From contig NZ_QDKQ01000007.1 of assembly GCF_003116815.1 (NCBI RefSeq), forward strand, positions 1 through 50,127: a stretch of 50,127 nt of DNA, in the 5' to 3' direction. Made by a program: the position numbers and the translations under genes. Source of the DNA: Caulobacter endophyticus (GTDB lineage Bacteria; Pseudomonadota; Alphaproteobacteria; Caulobacterales; Caulobacteraceae). Shown in pieces: positions 1 through 7,980 of the stretch (position 1 is the stretch's first letter; the number at the start of each line of letters is the position of its first letter). The notes under the pieces are model-generated. The model saw only the letters and a list, made by a program, of their open reading frames with translations. It made no database searches and had not been told where the DNA came from.

Positions 1-180
1 TCATCCGCTATGTCGGCCTGACAAAGGCCCGCGCCCAAGTCCTGATGGCCGCCATCGCCTTCAACCTGCGCCGCTGGACCGCACTCACCGCGACCTGAGC
101 GGAGGCTTCCAGGGGCTCACTGCGTCTGCAGTCTGGAAAAAAGCCCCCTCCGCCCGGCCAAAGAGCCTCCAGAGTGGCTC
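1..180 (+). mobile_element. 3' end of an IS5-like insertion sequence
   Basis: The window opens inside an insertion sequence: the last 31 codons of a transposase end at 98, followed by about 80 bases without a gene. Positions 163-180 hold an imperfect palindrome (GAGCC ... GGCTC) that could be the right terminal inverted repeat, and a related copy lies at about 102-119. The exact outer end and any target duplication cannot be fixed because the left end is outside the window. The element sits directly downstream of rnc. Confidence 0.6.
3..98 (+). CDS. IS5-family transposase, C-terminal fragment (cut by window edge)
   Basis: Reading from base 3 gives 31 residues and a TGA stop at 96-98. The peptide contains RYVGLTKARAQVLMAAIAF followed by NLRRW, the typical C-terminal tail of DDE transposases of IS5-type elements in alphaproteobacteria, where the last helix follows the catalytic Glu region. 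The catalytic residues themselves lie upstream of the window, so intactness cannot be judged. It is transcribed toward the convergent rnc gene, with a 169-base gap. Confidence 0.75.
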   Translation: MRYVGLTKARAQVLMAAIAFNLRRWTALTAT

Positions 181-267
181 ATCAGCCTCTCGGCCGCCCG
201 TCCGCCACCTCAACCTCGACGATCCGCCGTTTTAAGCAACACGCCCTTCGGGGGAGAGGGTTTGAGG

Positions 268-972
268 TCAGCCCGCCTCCCGCTCCAGCAGCGCCTTGGC
301 GGCGGCCTTCTCGGCCTCCTGCCGCGACTTGCCCTTGGCGATGGCTGGATCGACGTCCTTGACGCTGACCTCGACGGTGAACACCGGGGCGTGGTCGGGG
401 CCGGTGCGGTCGAGCACGCGGTAGGTCGGCAGCGGGCGGGCCTTGCTCTGCGCCCATTCCTGAAGCGCGGTCTTGGGATCGCGCGGACGCTCCTGCCCGG
501 CCCGATCGAACTCTTCGGCCCACAGGTCGAGGAAGACCTTGCGGGCCAGCTCCAGCCCGCCGTCCTGGTAGAGGGCCGCCATCAGCGCCTCGCAGGCGCC
601 GGCCAGGATCGACTCCGTCTCGCGGCCGCCGATCTTGCTCGACGAGGCCGACAGGCGCAGCGCCGGGCCAAGCTCGGCGCCCTTGGCGACGCGAGCGCAG
701 GTCTCGCGGCTGACCAGGGCGTTCAGGCGCGGGGCGAGTTCGCCCTCCTTGGCCTTGGGGAAGCGCTCGGAAAGCGCCTCGGCGGCCAGGAGCCCGAGCA
801 CCCGGTCGCCGATGAACTCCAGCACCTCGTTGTCGCGCACCTTGGCCTTGGCCCCGTCGCCGACGCTGGCGTGGGTCAGCGCCCGCTCGAGCAGTTCGCG
901 ATCCTCGAACCGATGACCGATCCGGCGCTCCAGGTCGCCGACGGCGGCGACCCGTCTGTCCTTCACGGCCAT
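268..972 (-). CDS. rnc: Ribonuclease III
   Basis: A 234-residue double-stranded-RNA endonuclease for rRNA and mRNA processing. The N-terminal RNase III domain (about 12-150) carries the signature [13 protein letters not shown] with E49, E52 and D56, and a C-terminal dsRNA-binding domain (about 158-232) ends in [17 protein letters not shown]. The second metal-site motif reads [11 protein letters not shown]128 is present, but the position normally held by Asp (E. coli D114) is Gly125, codon GGC at 598-600. The gene starts 4 bases after the lepB stop, so the two are surely cotranscribed. In most alphaproteobacteria era follows rnc; here an insertion sequence follows. Identity is secure; the Asp to Gly change is the odd point. 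Confidence 0.95.
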   Translation of the reverse strand: MAVKDRRVAAVGDLERRIGHRFEDRELLERALTHASVGDGAKAKVRDNEVLEFIGDRVLGLLAAEALSERFPKAKEGELAPRLNALVSRETCARVAKGAELGPALRLSASSSKIGGRETESILAGACEALMAALYQDGGLELARKVFLDLWAEEFDRAGQERPRDPKTALQEWAQSKARPLPTYRVLDRTGPDHAPVFTVEVSVKDVDPAIAKGKSRQEAEKAAAKALLEREAG

Positions 973-976
973 GATC

Positions 977-1834
977 TTACTTCAGCACGCGGAAGAAGCG
1001 GCTCGGACGCGCGTCCATGAACCAGGTCCAGGGCTTGAACAGGTGAGCGTCGGCGTTCCACGACAGCAGGATGATCTGCGCCTTGCCGACCAGGTTCTCG
1101 GCCGGGACGAAGCCCACGCCGATGGCGTCGCCGGTGTACTGGTCGTTCTCGTAGTTCCACTTGCAGGTTCCCGAGTCCGTCTTGAACGGCGAGATGCCCG
1201 GGTTGAAGCGGCTGTCGGCCGAGTTGTCGCGGTTGTCGCCCATGAAGAAGTAGCAGCCCTGCGGCACTTCATAGACGCCGGTGTTGTCGCCCTGCGTGTC
1301 CGGGCCGGCGTCGGCCTGGGTCAGGTAGGTGCGGCCTTCAGGGGTGGTTTCCTGGATGCGCTTCATCGGCTGGGTGAAGCCGTAGCCGCTGTCGACCAGC
1401 ACGTCGGCCTGTTCCTGGCGCTTGACGGCCTGGCCGTTGATGTAGAGCGCGCCGCCGCGGACCTGGATCTTGTCGCCGGGCAGGCCGACCAGGCGCTTGA
1501 TGTAGTCGACGTGGCCATCGCGCGGCAGCTTGAAGACGATGATGTCGCCCCGCTTGGGCGCCGAGCCCAGGATGCGGCCCTTGAACAGCGGCGGGCTGAA
1601 CGGGATCGAGTGCTTCGAATAGCCGTACGAGAACTTCGAGACGATGATGTAGTCGCCTTGATAGAGGTTGGGCTCCATCGAGGCCGACGGGATCGTGAAC
1701 GGCTGGAACAGCAGCACCCGCAGCACCAGCGCGATGGCCAGCGCATAGGCCACGGTCTTTACGATCTCGATGAATTCGTTGACGGCGCCGCCCTTTTCTT
1801 CTTCGGGAGGCGAGGTCTCGACGGCTTCGGTCAT
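977..1834 (-). CDS. lepB: Signal peptidase I
   Basis: A 285-residue inner-membrane serine protease that removes signal peptides from exported proteins. One transmembrane segment (about 23-43) is followed by the IPSASMEP box with catalytic Ser52, the [11 protein letters not shown] box with the general-base Lys113, and the [11 protein letters not shown] box near 199. An acidic N-terminus ([14 protein letters not shown]) precedes the membrane segment. The length is normal for alphaproteobacterial LepB, and the gene lies just upstream of rnc in the same direction. In related genomes acpS usually precedes lepB; here the upstream neighbour is a divergent S41 peptidase, so the local order has changed. 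Confidence 0.97.
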   Translation of the reverse strand: MTEAVETSPPEEEKGGAVNEFIEIVKTVAYALAIALVLRVLLFQPFTIPSASMEPNLYQGDYIIVSKFSYGYSKHSIPFSPPLFKGRILGSAPKRGDIIVFKLPRDGHVDYIKRLVGLPGDKIQVRGGALYINGQAVKRQEQADVLVDSGYGFTQPMKRIQETTPEGRTYLTQADAGPDTQGDNTGVYEVPQGCYFFMGDNRDNSADSRFNPGISPFKTDSGTCKWNYENDQYTGDAIGVGFVPAENLVGKAQIILLSWNADAHLFKPWTWFMDARPSRFFRVLK

Positions 1835-2044
1835 GCGCGCGGGGCTCTTTGCGATTGAGGGTCGGGCGAGCCCGACAGGTCTTGCTAGACGCGGTTGTCG
1901 TCGCGGGCAAGCACCGCCGGCGATAGTGACGCTTCATGGCGCCCGTTTGGCGCCGCGCCGCGAGCTCACCTTAAAGATTATTCATTGGCCGCGCGGTTTG
2001 GCGAATGATGTTCTCCCGGCGACGTTTTCCTCAGGGCCTTGCCG

Positions 2045-3355
2045 ATGCGCTCGTTCACCCCGCTGTTCATGCTAGCCGTCGGCGTCGCCGCCGCCTGGCA
2101 GGCCCGCGCAGCCGAGATTTCTCCCCGCCCGGTGGTCGAAGGCGTGGCCCAGGCGATCGCCGACAACTATTACGACGCCGCAAAGGGCGCGGCCGTCGCC
2201 TCGCAGCTGCGGGCCGAGGCCGCAAGGGGAACCTACGACCGCCTGACCGATCCGCGCGATCTGGCCACCAAGCTGAGCGAGCGCCTGCGGCCGCTGGACC
2301 ATCACTTCAATGTCTCCTGGTCGGCCGAGGCCGCCGCTGCCCCCCGCTCCTCGCAGGGTCCGGCTGCCGGTCCTGGGCCGTCGCGCGTCGATGCAGTCAG
2401 GCGCGCCAACTACGGCATCCGCCGGGTCGAGATCCTGGGCGGCAATCTCGGCTATATCGACATGCGGATGTTCGCCGACTTCGAATTTGACCAGCCCGAC
2501 GCCCCGGCCCGCAAGGCCATCGAGGCGGCGCTGCAGATGGTGGCGAACACCGACGCGGTGATCATCGACCTGCGCGACAACGGCGGCGGCTCGCCGGCCA
2601 TGGTCGGCTACCTGGCCAGCGCCTTCACGCCCAGGGGCGCGAACATCTACAACACCTTCAGGTACCGCGAGGGAACCGAGAGCGAGGCCCCCAAGGACTG
2701 GTATCCGGCGCCTCGCCTGGCAATCCCGCTCTACGTGCTTACCAGCGGCCGCACCGGCTCGGCGGCCGAGGCCCTGGCCTACACCCTGAAGAACGCCAGG
2801 CGGGCGGTGATCGTCGGCGAGGCCAGCGGCGGCGCGGCCAATCCCGGCGGCCCCGTGCCGGTGGCGGGCGGCTTCTCGATCTTCGTCTCCAACGGCTCGC
2901 CAGTCAGCCCGATCACGGGGACCAACTGGGAGGGCGGCGGCGTGCAGCCCGACGTACAGATTCCGGCCGCCAAGGCCCTGGATGCGGCCCGCGCCCTGGC
3001 GCTGGAGACGGTGCTGAAGACCGCGACCGGCCCCGCCGCCCAGGACGCCCGCTGGGCCCTGGAAGCGATCCGCGCCGAGACCGCCCCGCCGGCGACCAAG
3101 CCGCTGGGCGACTATGTCGGGGCCTATGGCGCGGTCGAGATCGTGGAGGTCGAGGGGCGCCTGGCCATGAAGCGCGGCCGCCGGCCGCTGAGCGTGCTGC
3201 TGCCGCTGGGCGGGGAAACCTTCACGATCTTGGGCGAGACCGCCCGCCGCGTGGTGTTCGAACGCGACGCCAAGGGCGCTGTCACGGCCTTCGAGGCGAT
3301 CGGCTACGAGGGCGGCGGCTCGCGGTACCGGCGCGAAGCGGCGCCGGGCGCCTAG
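2045..3355 (+). CDS. Secreted S41-family (tail-specific/IRBP-like) peptidase
   Basis: A 436-residue protein with a Sec signal peptide (MRSFTPLFMLAVGVAAAWQARA). The S41 catalytic core spans about 125-310: VIIDLRDNGGGSP is the conserved strand and loop, LTSGRTGSAAEALAY holds the predicted nucleophilic Ser, and IVGEASGGAANPGG the conserved Glu region. This arrangement resembles the IRBP/tricorn-like branch rather than CtpA, and no PDZ domain is evident. A C-terminal beta-rich segment (about 345-430) resembles DUF3471-type domains. ATG at 2045 was preferred over TTG at 2039 because AGGG lies at a proper distance. The substrate is unknown. It is divergent from lepB, with 210 bases between. Confidence 0.85.
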   Translation: MRSFTPLFMLAVGVAAAWQARAAEISPRPVVEGVAQAIADNYYDAAKGAAVASQLRAEAARGTYDRLTDPRDLATKLSERLRPLDHHFNVSWSAEAAAAPRSSQGPAAGPGPSRVDAVRRANYGIRRVEILGGNLGYIDMRMFADFEFDQPDAPARKAIEAALQMVANTDAVIIDLRDNGGGSPAMVGYLASAFTPRGANIYNTFRYREGTESEAPKDWYPAPRLAIPLYVLTSGRTGSAAEALAYTLKNARRAVIVGEASGGAANPGGPVPVAGGFSIFVSNGSPVSPITGTNWEGGGVQPDVQIPAAKALDAARALALETVLKTATGPAAQDARWALEAIRAETAPPATKPLGDYVGAYGAVEIVEVEGRLAMKRGRRPLSVLLPLGGETFTILGETARRVVFERDAKGAVTAFEAIGYEGGGSRYRREAAPGA

Positions 3356-3391
3356 CGCCTCAAGCGCGCAACGTGCGAACGGGAACTTTCC

Positions 3392-4600
3392 TCAGATCCT
3401 CAGGCCGAACGGGTCGTCGATAGTGGGCGATGGCGGGGTGAACCAGGCCGCGCCGGTTTCAGTCACATGGAAGTGGTCTTCCAGGCGCACGCCGAAGCGG
3501 CCGGGGATGACGATCATCGGCTCGTTCGAGAAGCACATGCCCGGCGCCAGCGGGGTGGCGTCGCCGCGCACCAGGTAAGGGCCCTCGTGGATGGCGAGGC
3601 CGATGCCGTGGCCGGTGCGGTGCGGCAGGCCCGGCAGGGCGTAGTCGGGGCCCAGGCCGTGGCGTTCGAGCACCTGGCGGGCGACGGCGTCGATGGTCTC
3701 GCACGGCAGGCCCGGACGCACGGCGGCGAAGGCGGCCGCCTGCGCCTCATGCTCGATCTCCCAGATCCGGCGGTGCTCGGCCAAAGGCGTTCCGAAGACG
3801 TAGGTGCGGGTGATGTCGGCCTGGTAGCCCTCGACCTGGCAGCCGGTGTCGATCAGCACGAGGTCGCCCTCGGCCAGTTCCTGGTCGCCCGGCAGACCAT
3901 GCGGATAGGCCGTGGCCTCGCCGAACTGCACCGCGCAGAAGGTCGAGCCGGTCGTGCCGGCCGCGCGATGGGCCTCGTCGATGAAGCGCTTGACCTCGCT
4001 GGCCCGCACGCCCGGCGCCAGCACCGCGCCGGCGCGGCGGTGCACGTCAAGGGTGATGGCCTTGGCGTAGCGCATCAGTGCCAGCTCGGCCGTCGACTTC
4101 ACGCCCCGGCAGCCGTCGACCACCGCGCCCGCGTCCTTCACTGACAGCGACGGCGCGGCTTCACGCAGCGCGGCGAACAGCGAGAACGGCGCAGCCGGGT
4201 CCAGGGCCAGGACGTCGGCGCCCAGTTCCGCCAGCGATCGTCCGACCAGGGCGGCGGGACTTTCGTGCTCCTGCCACAGGCGGATCTCGACCTCGATCTT
4301 GAGGTCGGCCTGCAGCGAGCCCAGCTCGAAGCCGGGGCAGATCATCACCGGCGCGCCGGTCACGGGCAGCAGCAGGGCGACCAGCCGCTCGGTCGCGCCC
4401 CAAGGCACGCCGGTGAAGTAGCGCAGCGACGCGCCCGCGCCGATCAGCAGGGCGTCGGCGCCCAGGGCGCGGGTAAGCCCCCTCGCCTTCTCCAGTCGCG
4501 CCTCGTACTCGGCCGCGGCGATGGCCGGCGGCCGTCCGGCCCTCGGGGTCAGGCCGGCCAGCTCGGCGGCCATGGTCGATCCGCCAACGCCCAGGGTCAT
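3392..4600 (-). CDS. M24 family metallopeptidase (prolidase / Xaa-Pro aminopeptidase-like)
   Basis: A 402-residue pita-bread fold protease. The N-terminal creatinase-like domain covers about 25-160, and the C-terminal catalytic domain carries all five metal ligands in order: Asp in LIDTGC, Asp in YQADITRTY, His in HRTGHGIGL, Glu in SNEPMIV and Glu in VRLEDH. It has no signal peptide, so it acts in the cytoplasm. Its ATG overlaps the stop of the FAD dehydrogenase by 4 bases (ATGA), showing translational coupling within the hydroxyproline module. A role in freeing proline or hydroxyproline from collagen-type peptides fits that context but is inference; M24 enzymes also include creatinase and ectoine hydrolase. 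Confidence 0.9.
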   Translation of the reverse strand: MTLGVGGSTMAAELAGLTPRAGRPPAIAAAEYEARLEKARGLTRALGADALLIGAGASLRYFTGVPWGATERLVALLLPVTGAPVMICPGFELGSLQADLKIEVEIRLWQEHESPAALVGRSLAELGADVLALDPAAPFSLFAALREAAPSLSVKDAGAVVDGCRGVKSTAELALMRYAKAITLDVHRRAGAVLAPGVRASEVKRFIDEAHRAAGTTGSTFCAVQFGEATAYPHGLPGDQELAEGDLVLIDTGCQVEGYQADITRTYVFGTPLAEHRRIWEIEHEAQAAAFAAVRPGLPCETIDAVARQVLERHGLGPDYALPGLPHRTGHGIGLAIHEGPYLVRGDATPLAPGMCFSNEPMIVIPGRFGVRLEDHFHVTETGAAWFTPPSPTIDDPFGLRI

Positions 4601-5865
4601 GCTCGTATCCTCGTCGTCCTGTCGCGACCGGACGCGAACCGGTCGATGTCGAAGGGGGCCAGATCCACGGGCTCGCCGGCCATCAGCCGGGCCGTGATCT
4701 CGCCGGTGGTCGCCGCCAGGGTCAGCCCCAGATGCTGGTGGCCGAAAGCGTAGTAGAGGTTGTCAGCCCTGCGGCTCCTGCCGATGGCCGGCAGATAGTC
4801 GGGCAAGGTGGGCCGCGCCCCGGACCATTGGCGCACCTCGCCGTGCAGGACGATTCCCAGGTCGTCGAGATGCCGGCGCAGGCGGGCCCACTTCATCGGA
4901 TCGGGCGGCGAGGCCTCGCGGCAAAACTCGACGAAGCTGGCCGCCCGCAGCCGCTCGCCGAAGCGAGTGAGGATCAGCGAACGGTCCTCGAACACCACCG
5001 GCGGCAGGTCGCTCCAGCCGCCCGCGTCGCCTTCCAGATGATAGCCGCGCTCGGCGATCACCGGAGCGACATGGCCAAGGCTTCGCATCAAGGCGCCGGA
5101 GCCGACGCCGCTGGCGACCAGGATCCGACCGGCGGCCACGCGCTCGCCCCCGTCCAGCACGGCCTGGACGCCGCGCCCGGTGGAGGCGAGGCGCTCGACG
5201 CCGGCGACCAGGCGACGGCCGCCCTCGGCCTCGAACGCTTCGCCCAGCAACCGCAGGACCTCGCCGGGAGCGGTGACCTGGGCCGTGCCCTCGAAGCGCA
5301 CCCCGCCGACCAGCGGGGTCTTCACCTGGCGGGCGACGCGGCGCAGGCCCGCGTCGTCGAGGTTGGCAAGGCGCGCCGAGCCGATATCGGCCGCGCGCCA
5401 GGCGGCCAGGCCCCTGCGGGCCGCGTCGCTGGTTTCCCAGACCACCAGATGGCCCTGCTCCATCAGGACGTCGGGACGGTCGATGGAGGCGGCAAGACGT
5501 CGCCAGGCCGGCAGGGCGCCCGACAACAGGCCGCCGAGCGCCGCCCTGCCCTTGGCGGCGCGCTGCGCCGTGCTGGCGGCGACGTAGCGGGAAACCCAGG
5601 GCGCCCAGGCCGCCGCGTCGGCCAGACGGAAATCCAGCGCCCCGCCCAGGCCGAACAGCCGGAGCGGCGCCGAGGCCAGGGCGGCGGGCGAGGCCAGCGG
5701 CTCGACCTGCTCGACGGCGATATGGCCGGCGTTGCCGAACGAAGCCGGCGGCGGGTCACGGCGCGGATCGATCAGCAGCACGTCCTCGCCGGCGCGCCGC
5801 AAGGCCAGCGCACAGGCCGTTCCGACGATCCCGCCGCCGATCACCGCCGTTCCAGCCGCCTTCAT
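4597..5865 (-). CDS. FAD-dependent oxidoreductase, probable D-hydroxyproline dehydrogenase (DadA-like)
   Basis: A 422-residue DAO-family flavoenzyme. An FAD-binding GGGIVGTACALALRRAG motif lies at about 9-25, ending in the acidic strand LLIDPRR; the C-terminal flavin-contact region contains YYAFGHQHLGLTLA. The predicted role is oxidation of cis-4-hydroxy-D-proline to 1-pyrroline-4-hydroxy-2-carboxylate, feeding the divergent deaminase at 5928. The family resemblance is to single-chain DadA rather than the three-subunit LhpBEF enzyme. ATG at 5865 is chosen because residues before it (an open extension to 5928) do not fit the Rossmann start and overlap the palindromic operator. The substrate rests on gene context. 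Confidence 0.85.
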   Translation of the reverse strand: MKAAGTAVIGGGIVGTACALALRRAGEDVLLIDPRRDPPPASFGNAGHIAVEQVEPLASPAALASAPLRLFGLGGALDFRLADAAAWAPWVSRYVAASTAQRAAKGRAALGGLLSGALPAWRRLAASIDRPDVLMEQGHLVVWETSDAARRGLAAWRAADIGSARLANLDDAGLRRVARQVKTPLVGGVRFEGTAQVTAPGEVLRLLGEAFEAEGGRRLVAGVERLASTGRGVQAVLDGGERVAAGRILVASGVGSGALMRSLGHVAPVIAERGYHLEGDAGGWSDLPPVVFEDRSLILTRFGERLRAASFVEFCREASPPDPMKWARLRRHLDDLGIVLHGEVRQWSGARPTLPDYLPAIGRSRRADNLYYAFGHQHLGLTLAATTGEITARLMAGEPVDLAPFDIDRFASGRDRTTRIRA

Positions 5866-5888
5866 CCCTTGCCACGCCCTCGCGCTTA

Positions 5889-5904
5889 ATATCGTATACG
5901 ATAT
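5889..5904. promoter_or_regulatory. Perfect 16-bp palindromic operator between divergent hydroxyproline units
   Basis: The sequence ATATCGTATACGATAT is its own reverse complement. It sits in the 62-base gap between the starts of the FAD dehydrogenase (5865, leftward) and the deaminase (5928, rightward). The GTATAC core with A/T-rich flanks matches operators known for FCD-type GntR regulators, and such a regulator is encoded at 7981. Binding would block both promoters at once. The site is seen directly; the protein partner is inferred. Confidence 0.75.
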
Positions 5905-5927
5905 GACCAAACAGGAGCCGTAAAGCA

Positions 5928-6845
5928 ATGAGCCCCATGCGCTGGACCGGGGTTTTCCCCGCCGCCACCACCCAGTTCAAGCCTGACCTGTCGGTCGACT
6001 ACGACGCCAGCCAGCAGGTGCTCGACAATCTGGTGCGCGACGGGGTGCATGGCTTGGTGGTGCTGGGCACCTGCGGCGAGAACAATTCCCTGGAGCCGGA
6101 CGAAAAGCGCGGCCTGTTGAAGGCGGCCGTAGAGGTGGTGGCCGGGCGCGTGCCGATCATCGTCGGCTGCTCGGAACTGACCACGCCGCGCGCCGCCGCC
6201 TTCGCCCGCGACGCCGAGGCGATCGGCGCGAACGCCCTGATGGCCTTGCCGGCCATGGTCTACGTGCCCACGGAGGCCGAGCTGGAAGCCCACTTCCGCA
6301 CCGTGGCGCAGGCTTCCAGCCTGCCGATCATGCTCTACAACAACCCGCCGGCCTATCGCGTGTCGATCGGCCTTGAAGTGCTGTCGCGCCTGGCCGACGA
6401 GCCGACCATCGTCGCGGTGAAGGAGAGCGCGCCGGACACCCGCCGCTTCACCGATCTTTCCCGCGCCTTTGGCGAGCGCTTCGTGCTGATGGCGGGCCTG
6501 GACGACGTGGCGCTGGAGGGCCTGCTGCTGGGCGCCAAGGGCTGGGTGTCGGGCCTGACCAGCGCCTTCCCCCAGGAGTCCGTGGCGCTGGTGGAGGCGG
6601 TCGAGGCCGGCGACCTGGAGACCGCGCGGCGCATATATCGCTGGTTCATGCCGCTGCTGCACCTCGACGCCGAGCACGACCTCGTCCAGTCGATCAAGCT
6701 GGCCGAGGAGATGATGGGCCGGGGCTCCGAGCGCGTGCGCATGCCCCGCCTGCCGCTGGCCGGACCCCGGCGGGCGCAGGTGGCGGCCATGGTCGAGGAA
6801 GCCGCGGCGACCCGGCCGGCGCTGGCCAAGGCCCGGGCGGCCTGA
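5928..6845 (+). CDS. lhpC: DapA/NAL-family deaminase, probable 1-pyrroline-4-hydroxy-2-carboxylate deaminase
   Basis: A 305-residue (beta/alpha)8 barrel of the dihydrodipicolinate synthase family. The GTCGENNSLEPDEK segment (about 47-60) corresponds to the substrate-loop motif, Tyr137 lies in MLYNNPPAY, and the Schiff-base Lys165 in AVKESAPDTRR. In the bacterial hydroxyproline pathway this family converts 1-pyrroline-4-hydroxy-2-carboxylate to 2-oxoglutarate semialdehyde plus ammonia. The following epimerase gene supports this assignment over DHDPS or an aldolase. AGGAG at 5912-5916 precedes ATG 5928; ATG at 5937 is a possible alternative. It is 44 bases upstream of the epimerase in an apparent operon. 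Confidence 0.88.
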   Translation: MSPMRWTGVFPAATTQFKPDLSVDYDASQQVLDNLVRDGVHGLVVLGTCGENNSLEPDEKRGLLKAAVEVVAGRVPIIVGCSELTTPRAAAFARDAEAIGANALMALPAMVYVPTEAELEAHFRTVAQASSLPIMLYNNPPAYRVSIGLEVLSRLADEPTIVAVKESAPDTRRFTDLSRAFGERFVLMAGLDDVALEGLLLGAKGWVSGLTSAFPQESVALVEAVEAGDLETARRIYRWFMPLLHLDAEHDLVQSIKLAEEMMGRGSERVRMPRLPLAGPRRAQVAAMVEEAAATRPALAKARAA

Positions 6846-6889
6846 CACACCTGACTTCGACAGCCCCTCGCCCGGTTCCCGGAGGCCTC

Positions 6890-7888
6890 ATGCGCCACAC
6901 CTTCTTCTGCATCGACGGCCACACCGCCGGAAACCCCGTGCGGCTAATCGCCGGCGGCGCGCCGCTGCTGGCCGGGGCCAGCATGAGCGAGCGGCGGCAG
7001 GATTTCCTGGCGCGGTTCGATTGGATCCGCACCGGCCTGATGTTCGAGCCGCGCGGGCACGACATGATGTCGGGCGGTTTTCTCTATCCACCGACGCTGC
7101 CCGACTGCGACGCGGGCATACTGTTCGTCGAGACCAGCGGCTGCCTGCCGATGTGCGGCCACGGCACGATCGGCATCGTCACCTTCGCCCTGGAGCACGG
7201 CCTGCTCATTGCGCGCCAGCCGGGGCGGCTGCGGCTGGAGGTTCCGGCGGGCGTCATCGAAATCGCCTACGAGACGGCCGGCGACAAGGTAACGTCGGTG
7301 AAGATCCGCAACGTCGCCAGCTATCTGGCCGAGACCGGGATCCAGATCGAGGTTCCGGGCTTCGGACCGCTGACGATCGACGTCTCGTATGGCGGCAACT
7401 TCTACGCCATCGTCGAGCCGCAGGGCGCCTATCGCGGGGTCGACGCCCTGGGCGCCGCCGAAATCCTGCGCCTCAGCCCCATCGTCCGTAACCTCGTGCG
7501 AGAAAAGGTCGAGCCGGCGCATCCCCTGGACCCCACCATCCGTGGCGTGAGCCACGTGCTGTGGGCCGACGCGCCCGCCAGCGACGGCGCCGACGGCCGC
7601 AACGCGGTGTTCTACGGCGATCGGGCCATCGACCGCAGCCCGTGCGGCACCGGCACCTCGGCGCGGCTGGCCCACCTGTTCGCCACCGGCCGGCTGAAGG
7701 TCGGCGAGGCCTTCGTACACGAGAGCTACATCAAGAGCCGCTTCACCGGCCGGGTGGAGGCCGAGACCTCGCTGGGCGGACGGCCGGCGATCATTCCATC
7801 GGTAGAAGGCTCGGCGATCGCCACCGGATTCAACACGATCTGGATCGACCGGGCCGATCCGTTCGCGACGGGATTCCAGGTCGTCTGA
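6890..7888 (+). CDS. lhpA: 4-hydroxyproline 2-epimerase (proline racemase family)
   Basis: A 332-residue PLP-independent epimerase that interconverts trans-4-hydroxy-L-proline and cis-4-hydroxy-D-proline by two cysteines acting as base and acid. Both are present: Cys89 in LPMCGHGTIG and Cys252 in DRSPCGTGTSA. A Cys at the first position separates epimerases from the 3-hydroxyproline dehydratases, which carry Ser or Thr there. The first residues (MRHTFFCIDGHTAGNPVRL) are diagnostic for the family and fix the start. Flanked by the deaminase and the GntR gene, it gives the module its identity. Proline racemase activity cannot be excluded from sequence alone. Confidence 0.92.
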   Translation: MRHTFFCIDGHTAGNPVRLIAGGAPLLAGASMSERRQDFLARFDWIRTGLMFEPRGHDMMSGGFLYPPTLPDCDAGILFVETSGCLPMCGHGTIGIVTFALEHGLLIARQPGRLRLEVPAGVIEIAYETAGDKVTSVKIRNVASYLAETGIQIEVPGFGPLTIDVSYGGNFYAIVEPQGAYRGVDALGAAEILRLSPIVRNLVREKVEPAHPLDPTIRGVSHVLWADAPASDGADGRNAVFYGDRAIDRSPCGTGTSARLAHLFATGRLKVGEAFVHESYIKSRFTGRVEAETSLGGRPAIIPSVEGSAIATGFNTIWIDRADPFATGFQVV

Positions 7889-7920
7889 GACACCCAAGGT
7901 TTAAATCCGAAACGTCCGAT

Positions 7921-7940
7921 AATCTGGTATACGGGCGATC
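7921..7940. promoter_or_regulatory. Candidate second GntR site upstream of the regulator gene
   Basis: A GTATAC core at 7927-7932, in the 92-base gap before the GntR gene, repeats the core of the perfect palindrome at 5889-5904, but its flanks are only partly symmetric. It could allow autoregulation. A six-base palindrome can occur by chance, so support is modest. Confidence 0.4.
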
Positions 7941-7980
7941 TCGGCGCGGGGGCGCCGACCAGGGGCCAAGTTCGCAGCGC

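Noticed and set aside
1861..1876. Short inverted repeat GTCGGGC-GA-GCCCGAC upstream of lepB, with a -10-like GCTAGAC nearby
   Set aside because: Seven-base GC palindromes are common in this DNA, and it is not linked to a T tract or to a well-placed -35 element. Too weak to call a regulator site.
7924..7935. Strong second operator equal to the 5889-5904 palindrome
   Set aside because: Only the six-base core is shared; the flanks are not symmetric. It is listed as a weak candidate only.
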